Assembly: GCA_030038955.1 (NCBI GenBank)
Contig: JASHQV010000131.1
Coordinates: 1-11,414 of the forward strand
Source of the DNA: Solirubrobacteraceae bacterium
Lineage (GTDB): Bacteria > Actinomycetota > Thermoleophilia > Solirubrobacterales > Solirubrobacteraceae
Direction: 5' to 3'
DNA length: 11,414 nt
Part shown: positions 1-5,321 of the stretch, in pieces
Position numbering within the stretch: position 1 is the stretch's first letter
How the letters are laid out: each line of letters begins with the position of its first letter
The notes under the pieces: generated by a model
Database searches by the model: none
The model's input: the letters and a program-made list of their open reading frames with translations, nothing else
Told to the model about the DNA's origin: nothing
Position numbers and translations under genes: made by a program

Positions 1-199
1 TGGCCGCCTGGATCCCGGCGACGCGCGCGACGCCCAGGACATCGCCCTTGGGCGCATCGCCGGTCGCCACCCGCGCGGCCGTCTGCGGCGTGACGCGGAC
101 GAGCGCCCGCGCGACCGCCCGGCGATCGGTGGCGGGCTTGTCGCCGACGTCGACCATCCGCGCCCGGCCCTGCTCGTCGAGGTGCGTCAGCTCGCTCAT
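1..199 (-). CDS. moaC: Cyclic pyranopterin monophosphate synthase MoaC, N-terminal part (runs off left edge)
   Basis: The minus strand from an ATG at 197-199 reads through the left edge without a stop (66 codons visible). It begins MSELTHLDEQGRARMVDVGD and later has a KGDVLGVARVAGIQAA stretch; both are characteristic of MoaC. MoaC works with MoaA in the first step of molybdenum cofactor synthesis, converting the MoaA product to cyclic pyranopterin monophosphate in the cytosol. The catalytic C-terminal part lies outside the window. The start is 20 bp after the stop of the siroheme-pathway gene on the same strand, so the two are probably cotranscribed. There is only a weak GAG-type ribosome binding site, so translation may depend on the upstream gene. 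The identification rests on motif recognition and is quite secure; completeness cannot be judged. Confidence 0.9.
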   Translation of the reverse strand, partial: MSELTHLDEQGRARMVDVGDKPATDRRAVARALVRVTPQTAARVATGDAPKGDVLGVARVAGIQAA

Positions 200-219
200 C
201 AGCTCGGGGTCACCCAGCC

Positions 220-957
220 TTAGGCGGGCTGGAACGAGCGCTGCGCCGCCGCGATCAGGTCGCGCACCGCGTCCGCGTCACCGTCGCGCAGCAGCTCGAT
301 CGGATCGGGCTCGCCACCGACGATCGACTCGAAGAACTCCTTGCGATCCTGGTAGGTGGGCAACGTCGACTTCGCCCAGCCGCGCGCGTCGTTGAGCAGG
401 ATCGCCAGCTCGGCGTATGGCTGGCCGAACAGCTCGGCGATCTCCCGCTTCATCCGCTTGGCCAGCGCCGGCGAGGCGCCGGCGGTGGAGATCGCCACGG
501 CCAGCGGACCGGTGCGCACGATCGCCGGCAGGATGAAGTTGCACAGGGGCGGGACGTCGACAACGTTGACCAGCATCGAGCGGCGCTCGGCATCCTCGAA
601 CACGCGGATGTTGACGTCGGTGTCGCCGGTCGCGGCGATCGCCAGCAGGCAGCCGTCGACGTCCTCGGAGCGGTAGCCCCGCTGCTGCCAGTGGATCGAG
701 CGCTCGGCGGCGAGCGCGACCAGCTCGGGATGCGCCTCGGGCGCCACCAGCGTCACGTCGGCGTCGCAGGCGAGCAGGCCCTCGACCTTCTCGAGGCCAA
801 TCTCGCCACCGCCGACGACCAGGCAGCGCCGCCCGCTGAGCCGCAGGCAGGCGATGTAGAAGGGGACCGCGAGCATGTCGCGGACGCACGACTGGTCGCA
901 GATCTCCTTGCGCAGCTGACACACGCACTGCTTGCCGCTGTAGGCCTGGGCCGGCAT
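220..957 (-). CDS. Siroheme synthase N-terminal type protein (precorrin-2 dehydrogenase / sirohydrochlorin ferrochelatase)
   Basis: This 245-residue protein has the CysG N-terminal / Met8p / SirC architecture. A Rossmann NAD-binding motif GGGEIGLEKVEGLL lies at residues 49-62. The family signature NVVDVPPLCNFILPA at 131-145 contains the conserved Asp134, and STAGASPALAKRMKREI follows at 158-174. The family oxidises precorrin-2 to sirohydrochlorin with NAD+, and some members also insert iron to give siroheme for nitrite or sulfite reductases. The usual start in relatives would be near Met28 (MLAVPFY, codon at 874-876). I chose the ATG at 955-957 because the extra 27 codons have almost uniformly G/C third positions and a TACGCT -10-like box sits 6 bp upstream. 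The extension carries four cysteines (11, 13, 20, 24). moaC follows at 20 bp; the pairing suggests nitrate/nitrite metabolism (inference). Whether this protein also has chelatase activity cannot be read from sequence. Confidence 0.9.
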   Translation of the reverse strand: MPAQAYSGKQCVCQLRKEICDQSCVRDMLAVPFYIACLRLSGRRCLVVGGGEIGLEKVEGLLACDADVTLVAPEAHPELVALAAERSIHWQQRGYRSEDVDGCLLAIAATGDTDVNIRVFEDAERRSMLVNVVDVPPLCNFILPAIVRTGPLAVAISTAGASPALAKRMKREIAELFGQPYAELAILLNDARGWAKSTLPTYQDRKEFFESIVGGEPDPIELLRDGDADAVRDLIAAAQRSFQPA

Positions 958-963
958 CGACTA

Positions 964-969
964 AGCGTA
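964..969 (-). promoter_or_regulatory. Candidate -10 box for the siroheme-pathway gene
   Basis: Read on the minus strand, TACGCT ends 6 bp before the ATG at 957, which would place transcription initiation at or next to the start codon (leaderless). A TTGACG hexamer lies upstream at 990-995, but the spacing of 20 bp is too long for a classical sigma-70 promoter. No Shine-Dalgarno sequence sits at a useful distance. Confidence 0.4.
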
Positions 970-991
970 GAGCTTCCCGTCCCCCGGCCCG

Positions 992-1390
992 TCAACGCTC
1001 GACTCGCACGCCGGCAGCCCGCGCGAGTCCCGCCTGAGCGTCGTCGAGCGTGACCAGACCGCGCCCCGTCGCCGCGGCAGTGGCGACGATCAGCAGATCG
1101 GTTGCCTTGGTCGTGCGCTTCTGCAACCGCGCGAGCGCAAGCAGCTCGCCGTACTGCTCGGCAATGATCTCGTCGATCGGCAGCGGCGCGAAGCTCTGGC
1201 GGACGGCCAGCAGCCGCGCCTGACGCATCGCGCGGACGCTCGGATCCGCTGCGAGCCGGACGCCGGCCCGCAGCTCACCCAGAGTGATCACCGAAATCGC
1301 CGCGATCTTGCCGCTGCTGCGCGTCAGCGCCAGGGACGCGGTGATCACCGCCGAGGTGTCGAGCAACAGGCGCGTCAGCGGCGGCGCCAC
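992..1390 (-). CDS. vapC: VapC-family PIN-domain toxin ribonuclease
   Basis: This 132-residue protein is a complete PIN domain. It starts at a GTG (1388-1390). The acidic residues expected for Mg-dependent RNA cleavage are present: Asp11 in LLLDTSAV, Glu39 in TLGELRAGV, Asp98 in KATDLLIVATA, and Asp116/117 in TLDD. VapC toxins are endoribonucleases, often cutting tRNA or rRNA, that are held inactive by a cognate antitoxin. The start lies inside the last codons of the antitoxin gene (16 bp overlap), the usual translationally coupled arrangement. No independent ribosome binding site is seen, which also favours coupling. The length is typical and no catalytic residue is missing, so the toxin looks intact. 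The RNA target cannot be inferred. Confidence 0.9.
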   Translation of the reverse strand: MAPPLTRLLLDTSAVITASLALTRSSGKIAAISVITLGELRAGVRLAADPSVRAMRQARLLAVRQSFAPLPIDEIIAEQYGELLALARLQKRTTKATDLLIVATAAATGRGLVTLDDAQAGLARAAGVRVER

Positions 1391-1647
1391 GGATCGTCGA
1401 CCGGCTTCTCGCCTCGCCGGAGCTCGGCGAGATCGGTGGCGAAGCGATCGTCGACGGGCGTGGCGGCAAGGATTCCGCGCACCGATGCGAGGTCGACATC
1501 GACCGTGCGGGCTCGCGCCTGCTGTGGGGGTCCGAGCCGGGCCACGGGGCGGCCGCGCACGGTGATCGTGAACTCCGTTCCGGCCTCAGCCTGGCGCAGG
1601 ATCTCGCCGACGTGGTTGCGCAGCTCGCGCTGAGGGATCGTTCTCAC
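1375..1647 (-). CDS. Phd/YefM-family antitoxin of the VapC pair
   Basis: A GTG at 1645-1647 opens a 90-residue protein beginning VRTIPQRELRNHVGEILRQA. This matches the N-terminal DNA-binding fold of Phd/YefM antitoxins, and TEFTITVRGRPVARL follows as the second conserved block. The C-terminal half (about residues 45-90, rich in Asp and Arg) would be the flexible part that wraps and neutralises the toxin. A longer reading frame extends upstream, but its extra part has no family resemblance and runs into rarA. The GTG sits 8 bp from a perfect palindrome that overlaps a -10-like box, consistent with the autorepression known for this family. The gene overlaps vapC by 16 bp, so antitoxin is made first. 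Pairing of a Phd-type antitoxin with a VapC toxin is common. Confidence 0.88.
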   Translation of the reverse strand: MRTIPQRELRNHVGEILRQAEAGTEFTITVRGRPVARLGPPQQARARTVDVDLASVRGILAATPVDDRFATDLAELRRGEKPVDDPWRRR

Positions 1648-1655
1648 AGGCAAAG

Positions 1656-1672
1656 TGCTACACACTGTAGCA
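1656..1672. promoter_or_regulatory. Perfect palindrome, candidate autoregulatory operator of the toxin-antitoxin operon
   Basis: TGCTACA-CAC-TGTAGCA is a perfect inverted repeat with 7 bp arms and a 3 bp centre, 8 bp upstream of the antitoxin GTG. On the minus strand it contains TACAGT (1664-1669), a plausible -10 box, so a protein bound here would block the promoter. Phd/YefM antitoxins are known to repress their own operons by binding palindromes at the promoter. Assigning this palindrome as their site is an inference from position and symmetry. No convincing -35 element is visible. Confidence 0.6.
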
Positions 1673-1690
1673 GTCGTTCCGGTCGGACCC

Positions 1691-2989
1691 TCACGTGTCC
1701 CACCCGCGGGCGCGGCGCAGCTCGGCGAGCCGCTCGCGCAACGCCGCCTCGGCGTCGTCGGGCTGATAGAAGCGCGCGCCGGCTGCCCCCGGCGGCAGCA
1801 GCTCCTGCGGCGACAGGTGGTCCGGGTGGCGGTGCGGGTTGTCGTAGCCACCGTCGCTGCGGTTCGACGAGCGCAGCTGCGCGGGCGGCGGCTCGGCGCC
1901 GTGCTCGGCCACGTACTCGCGGGCGCCGCCGATCGCGCGCTTGGCGGCGTCGGACTTCGGCGCCAGCGACAGGTACACGGCCGCTTGCGCCAGCGCGAAC
2001 TGGCACTCGGGGAGCCCCACGTGCTCGACGGCCTGGGCGGCAGCGGCGGCGACCACGAGCGCCTGCGGGTCGGCGTTGCCGATGTCCTCGGAGGCGAGGA
2101 TCACCATCCGGCGGACGATGAACCTGGGGTCCTCGCCGCCCTCCAGCATCACCGCCAGGTAGTACAGCGACGCGTCGGGGTCGGAGCCCCGGGTCGCCTT
2201 GATCCAGGCGGAGATCGTGTCGTAGTGGCGATCGGCCTGGTGGTCGTAGAGGACCGTGCGACGCTGGAGCGCGTCACGCATGTGCGCGACCGTCACCGGA
2301 CCGGCCTCGCCGGCCAGCTGGGAGGCAAGCTCGAGCCCGTTCAGCGCCGCGCGGGCGTCGCCGCCGGTCCACTGCGCCGCGTATTCGAGCGCGGCAGGCT
2401 CGACGCGCGCGTCCTTGCCGCACTCGCCGCGGGCGACCGCCCGCTCCAGCAGTGCCTGCACGTCAGCGGGCTCGAGCGGATCCAGCTCGTACACGCGGCA
2501 GCGCGACAGCAGCGCCGAGTTGACCTCGAAGTACGGGTTCTCGGTGGTCGCGCCGATCAGCGTGATCAGCCCCTCCTCGACCGCCGGCAGCAGCGCGTCC
2601 TGCTGGGCCTTGCTGAAGCGGTGGATCTCGTCGAGGAAGAACACCGTGCCCTGGCCGAGCCGGCGGCGCTCGCGGGCGCGGTCGATCACCGCGCGGACCT
2701 CGGCGCGCCCCGCCTGCACGGCGCTCTCCTGCTCGAACGCAGCTCCCGAGGCGTTCGCCACAATCCGCGCCAGCGTCGTCTTGCCGGTGCCCGGCGGGCC
2801 GTGCAGGATCATCGAGTGAGCTCGTCCGGAGTCGATTGCGCGGCGCAGCGGCGAGCTGTCGCCCGGCGCGCCGAGCAGCCGACGCTGGCCGACGAACTCG
2901 TCGAGCGTGCGCGGGCGCATCCGCGTCGCCAGCGGTGCGTCCGGGGCCGGCGACGGGGCGGCCTGATCGGCTTCGAACAGGTGCTCCAT
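1691..2989 (-). CDS. rarA: Replication-associated recombination protein A (RarA/MgsA), AAA+ ATPase
   Basis: This 432-residue AAA+ protein is in the clamp-loader clade (E. coli RarA/MgsA, yeast Mgs1, human WRNIP1). Visible motifs are TRMRPRTLDEFVGQ at about 22-35, Walker A GPPGTGKT at 64-71, Walker B VFFLDEIHRF at 116-125, sensor 1 GATTENP at 146-152, and LLSRCRVY near 160-167 with the arginine finger. The C-terminal half has the family blocks HYDTISAWIKATRGSDPDA and FIVRRMVILASEDIGNADP, then a region including GYDNPHRHPDHLSPQ near the end. RarA acts at stalled replication forks with single-strand binding protein and the clamp loader. The frame is open further upstream, but MEHLFEADQ (ATG 2987-2989) is the natural start, and the upstream part overlaps a hairpin. 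Its stop is 43 bp before the antitoxin start. No Shine-Dalgarno sequence is evident. Confidence 0.95.
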   Translation of the reverse strand: MEHLFEADQAAPSPAPDAPLATRMRPRTLDEFVGQRRLLGAPGDSSPLRRAIDSGRAHSMILHGPPGTGKTTLARIVANASGAAFEQESAVQAGRAEVRAVIDRARERRRLGQGTVFFLDEIHRFSKAQQDALLPAVEEGLITLIGATTENPYFEVNSALLSRCRVYELDPLEPADVQALLERAVARGECGKDARVEPAALEYAAQWTGGDARAALNGLELASQLAGEAGPVTVAHMRDALQRRTVLYDHQADRHYDTISAWIKATRGSDPDASLYYLAVMLEGGEDPRFIVRRMVILASEDIGNADPQALVVAAAAAQAVEHVGLPECQFALAQAAVYLSLAPKSDAAKRAIGGAREYVAEHGAEPPPAQLRSSNRSDGGYDNPHRHPDHLSPQELLPPGAAGARFYQPDDAEAALRERLAELRRARGWDT

Positions 2990-2998
2990 CGTGGCGTG

Positions 2999-3004
2999 AG
3001 TATG
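2999..3004 (-). promoter_or_regulatory. Weak candidate -10 box for rarA
   Basis: Minus-strand CATACT matches TATAAT at four of six positions and ends 9 bp before the rarA ATG, which would give a leaderless or nearly leaderless transcript. No good -35 hexamer lies 16-18 bp upstream. It is kept because a terminator-like hairpin lies between rarA and the sigma-factor gene, so rarA needs its own promoter. Confidence 0.25.
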
Positions 3005-3073
3005 GACCCGCGAGCGAGGGATGGCCGCATCGTCCACCGGACGGGCGCGTGACGGCACGGGACCCCTGCAAAT

Positions 3074-3103
3074 GCGGGCGGCGGCCCCAAGGCCGCCGCC
3101 CGC
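3074..3103 (-). terminator. Strong 13 bp GC hairpin after the sigma-factor gene, likely terminator
   Basis: GCGGGCGGCGGCC (3074-3086) and GGCCGCCGCCCGC (3091-3103) are perfectly complementary with a CCAA loop. In the minus-strand direction the hairpin lies downstream of the sigma gene stop (3158) and is followed by ATTTGCAG, a short, poor U-tract. A second 6 bp hairpin, CCCGGC/GCCGGG, lies between it and the stop (3123-3140). The position between two same-strand genes supports termination or attenuation after the sigma gene. Imperfect U-tracts are common in high-GC actinobacteria. Confidence 0.6.
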
Positions 3104-3157
3104 CAAGACGATCGGATGATCACCCGGCTCGGAGGCCGGGCACTGCCCCAGCCCGCG

Positions 3158-4132
3158 TCAGGCTGCCGCCCGCAGCCCGGCCAGCTCGCCGCCGTCGGCG
3201 AGCCGCCGCAGCGCACGGCGCTCCAGCTCCCCCGCCTGGGCGGCGGAGATGCCGAGATCGGCACCCGTCTGGCGCACGGTCAGCGGCTCCGCGCCACGCA
3301 GGCCGAAGCGGCGCTGAATCACCTCGCGCTCCATCTCGGGCAGGCGCGAGACGACCTCGGCGACCTGGCGGTCACGCAGCGCGACCGCCACTTCCTCGGC
3401 CGGCTCGGGCCGGTCGCTCGGCAGCAGATCGCCCAGCGAGACCTCGCCCTCCTCGCCGATCGGCTGGTCGAGGCTCGACAGGCCCCGGCTCAGCTCGCGA
3501 GACTCGGCCACCTGCTCGACCGGCAGCTCGGCGACCGCGGCGATCTCCTCGTCGGTCGGCTCGCGGCCCAGCCTCAGGCTCAGCTCGGCCTCAACCTTGC
3601 GCACCTTCACCTGCCGCTGTGCGACATGCACCGGAACCCGGATCGTGCGACCCGAGTTCTGCAGCCCGCGCTGGATCGCCTGACGGATCCACAGCGTGCC
3701 GTAGGTGGAGAACTTGAAGCCCTTGCGCCAGTCGAACTTCTCGACCGCCCGGATCAGGCCGAGCATGCCCTCCTGGATCAGGTCCTCGAGGGGCAGGCCA
3801 TGGCCCTGGTAGCGGCGCGCCTGGGAGACGACCAGCCGCAGGTTGGCGTTGATCATGCGGTTCTTGGCCTCGAGGTCGCCCCGCTCGATGCGCTTCGACA
3901 GCTCGATCTCCTCCTCCGCGGTCAGCAGCTTGTGCAGCCTCGCCTGACGGAAGAACAGGTCGAGCGACTCGAGCGAGCCGTCCACGGCGGGCACATGTGT
4001 CCGCTCGGCCAGCTCATGCCCGTCACCGGCCACCGGCCGGCGCCGGGAAGCGGGCGCGCGTCGCGCTCGCCCTGTCGTCCGGGCCTCAGCGTGGTCTCCG
4101 CGGACCCGGCTCCCTGCAGTTTGCTTGTTCAA
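3158..4132 (-). CDS. Sigma-70 family RNA polymerase sigma factor (RpoD-like, non-essential-group type) with divergent region 4.2
   Basis: Sigma-70 regions are in canonical order. Using the 324-residue form: region 1.2 (LESLDLFFRQARLHKLLTAE, from about 54), region 2 (about 89-170, with LIQEGMLGLIRAVEKFD, FKFSTYGTLWIRQAIQR and RTIRVPVHV), region 3 (about 171-235) and region 4 (about 254-313, with LPEMEREVIQRRFGL). It lacks region 1.1, so it is an alternative rather than the primary factor. Two features are odd: Leu147 replaces the first of the paired tryptophans in TYATWWIRQ, and the region 4.2 recognition helix reads SAAQAGELERRAL where relatives have TRERVRQIE. The start is uncertain. A near-consensus promoter at 4181-4209 lies inside the open frame and argues against the far-upstream starts. 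I chose the TTG at 4130-4132 (weak GGAA 6 bp upstream, AT-rich surroundings); GTG codons at 4031-4033 and 3989-3991 are alternatives that fit family length better. Confidence 0.88.
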   Translation of the reverse strand: MNKQTAGSRVRGDHAEARTTGRARRAPASRRRPVAGDGHELAERTHVPAVDGSLESLDLFFRQARLHKLLTAEEEIELSKRIERGDLEAKNRMINANLRLVVSQARRYQGHGLPLEDLIQEGMLGLIRAVEKFDWRKGFKFSTYGTLWIRQAIQRGLQNSGRTIRVPVHVAQRQVKVRKVEAELSLRLGREPTDEEIAAVAELPVEQVAESRELSRGLSSLDQPIGEEGEVSLGDLLPSDRPEPAEEVAVALRDRQVAEVVSRLPEMEREVIQRRFGLRGAEPLTVRQTGADLGISAAQAGELERRALRRLADGGELAGLRAAA

Positions 4133-4180
4133 CTTGTGTTCCAATGTCTGTGTTTCAGTCTGTAGTTCGAAGATGATCGA

Positions 4181-4209
4181 ATTATACGGCGAACACCCGT
4201 TCCCGTCAA
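4181..4209 (-). promoter_or_regulatory. Near-consensus sigma-70 promoter P1 of the sigma-factor gene
   Basis: On the minus strand TTGACG (4204-4209), a 17 bp spacer and TATAAT (4181-4186) form an almost perfect housekeeping promoter, the best match in the window. Initiation is expected near 4174-4177. The following ~60 bp is unusually A/C-rich and low in structure, as expected for an untranslated leader and early codons. The promoter is the main reason for placing the sigma factor start downstream of it. Confidence 0.8.
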
Positions 4210-4356
4210 GCGTCGGCGGAGTCGCTGAGGCCCGTCCCTGCCGCGATTTCACGGTCGGGACGCTGCCCCGCTGACGGCCGCCCGCTGCGCCAGCAGCCGG
4301 GCTGCCCATGCACCTTTCGACGGATCCCCATGCCAACCCTCGAAGGACGCCGACAA

Positions 4357-4385
4357 ATTATCGGGCCAAGCAACGCCCGGGTCCA
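4357..4385 (-). promoter_or_regulatory. Second candidate promoter P2 upstream of the sigma-factor gene
   Basis: Minus-strand TGGACC (4380-4385), 17 bp, GATAAT (4357-4362). Each hexamer differs from consensus by one or two bases and the spacing is ideal. It would start a transcript near 4350, upstream of P1. An in-frame ATG at 4307-4309 with AAAGG a few bases upstream could then be used, so a longer protein form from P2 is possible but unproven. Confidence 0.45.
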
Positions 4386-4391
4386 GCAAGT

Positions 4392-4435
4392 CTTACCGAA
4401 CTGTTACCCGTTTCAGCGGCGTTTGTTACTGGCTG
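4392..4435. repeat. 11 bp-phased GTTAC direct repeats upstream of P2
   Basis: On the plus strand four successive 11 bp units read CTTACCGAACT, GTTACCCGTTT, CAGCGGCGTTT and GTTACTGGCTG. Three of them share a TTAC core, at offsets of 11 and 22 bp, so the cores fall on the same face of the helix. They start 6 bp upstream of the P2 -35 hexamer and overlap the hisN stop codon. Direct repeats with 11 bp phasing are typical of OmpR/PhoB-class response-regulator sites; that reading is an inference. Confidence 0.35.
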
Positions 4436-5250
4436 CGGACGCCGCCAGAGCGGGCTCGAGTGCCCGCGTCACGACCTGTGCCGACAAACGCGAGCGCGGC
4501 CTCGTGCAGCAGCCCGTTGGACGCCAGCCCGCTGCCACCGGCGGCCGTCGCTGAGCCCGACAGATCGGTGAACCTGCCGCCCGCCTCCTCGACGATTACC
4601 TCGACCGCCGCCAGATCCCAGTGGTGCACGCTCGGATCGAGCGCGATCTCGGCGGCTCCCTCGGCGACCAGCATGTACTGCCAGGCGTCGCCGACTCCGC
4701 GGGTGCGCCAGCAGGCGCGGCCCAGCGCGATCAGCGCGTCGAGCCGGCCGACCTCATCCCACGCCTCGATGCCGCTCCAGCACAGCTGTGCGTCGGCCAG
4801 CTCGGTCACGCGCGAGACGCGAATCGGCACGCCGTCGCAGAACGCTCCGCCGCCCCTCACCGCCCACCAGCGGTGGCCGAGCGCCGGCATCGAGGTGACC
4901 CCCAGCTGGACCTCGCCGCCGACGTCGAGCGCGATCAGCGTCGCCCAGATCGGCATCCCGCGCAGGTAGCTCGCGGTCCCGTCGATCGGGTCGATGATCC
5001 AGCGCCTGTGTCCGTCGCTGCCGGCGGTGTCCGCCAGCTCCTCGCCGATCACCGCGTCGCCCGGACGCAGCTCCGACAGGCGCCGGCGCAGCGTCTCCTC
5101 CACCGCCCGGTCGGCTTCGGTCACGGGCGTCAGGTCCAGCTTCGTCTCGACGCGCAGGTCGTCGGCGCGATAGCGGGCGAGCGTCAGCTCGTCCGCCACG
5201 CTCGCCAGCTCGAGCGCCAGGTCAAGATCCTGCTGAGCGGCGGTCTCCAT
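4426..5250 (-). CDS. hisN: Inositol monophosphatase superfamily protein, probably histidinol-phosphatase HisN
   Basis: This 274-residue protein carries all metal-binding motifs of the Li-sensitive phosphatase superfamily: GEEL with Glu70/71, DPIDGT at 87-92 (Asp87, Asp90) and the second aspartate motif WDLAAVEVIVEEAGG at 211-225 (Asp212). Stretches such as GMPIWATLIALD and RTRGVGDAWQYMLVAEGAAE resemble actinobacterial HisN, which dephosphorylates histidinol phosphate in histidine biosynthesis; related inositol or sugar phosphatases are the alternative. The chosen ATG (5248-5250) gives METAAQQDLDLALELA, a normal N-terminus; the frame is open further up but that part would cross the divergent promoter region. 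The last ~15 residues are a low-complexity tail. The gene is divergent from the nicotinate phosphoribosyltransferase gene across 71 bp. Other his genes are not in the window, so the substrate remains inferred. Confidence 0.82.
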   Translation of the reverse strand: METAAQQDLDLALELASVADELTLARYRADDLRVETKLDLTPVTEADRAVEETLRRRLSELRPGDAVIGEELADTAGSDGHRRWIIDPIDGTASYLRGMPIWATLIALDVGGEVQLGVTSMPALGHRWWAVRGGGAFCDGVPIRVSRVTELADAQLCWSGIEAWDEVGRLDALIALGRACWRTRGVGDAWQYMLVAEGAAEIALDPSVHHWDLAAVEVIVEEAGGRFTDLSGSATAAGGSGLASNGLLHEAALAFVGTGRDAGTRARSGGVRSQ

Positions 5251-5261
5251 CGGCGAGGCCG

Positions 5262-5267
5262 ATCGTA
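5262..5267 (-). promoter_or_regulatory. Candidate -10 box for hisN
   Basis: Minus-strand TACGAT ends 11 bp before the hisN ATG, giving an expected leader of only a few nucleotides. No good -35 hexamer and no Shine-Dalgarno sequence are seen. It shares the 71 bp divergent spacer with the candidate box for the plus-strand gene. Confidence 0.35.
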
Positions 5268-5309
5268 TCGGGACCGGACAGCACACGGACCGGCCGGTCG
5301 CCCACGCGT

Positions 5310-5315
5310 TAGGCT
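5310..5315 (+). promoter_or_regulatory. Candidate -10 box for the nicotinate phosphoribosyltransferase gene
   Basis: TAGGCT ends 6 bp before the ATG at 5322, placing initiation at the start codon (leaderless). No Shine-Dalgarno sequence is present, which fits. The -35 region (GGACCG at 5287-5292) is only vaguely consensus-like. Confidence 0.4.
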
Positions 5316-5321
5316 GCGCCG

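Noticed and set aside
1655..3052. Long plus-strand open frame (465 codons) opposite rarA
   Set aside because: It is antisense to a clear RarA with all AAA+ motifs, has low-complexity Arg/Ala/Val composition, and arises from GC-rich third positions on the other strand.
2990..3106. 39-residue N-terminal extension of RarA
   Set aside because: It has no homology to RarA, overlaps a terminator-like hairpin and the candidate promoter, and the natural MEHLFEADQ start follows.
4133..4336. Far-upstream starts of the sigma factor (to 4336)
   Set aside because: A near-consensus promoter lies inside this stretch and the sequence is not coding-like. The ATG at 4309 is kept only as a possibility if P2 is active.
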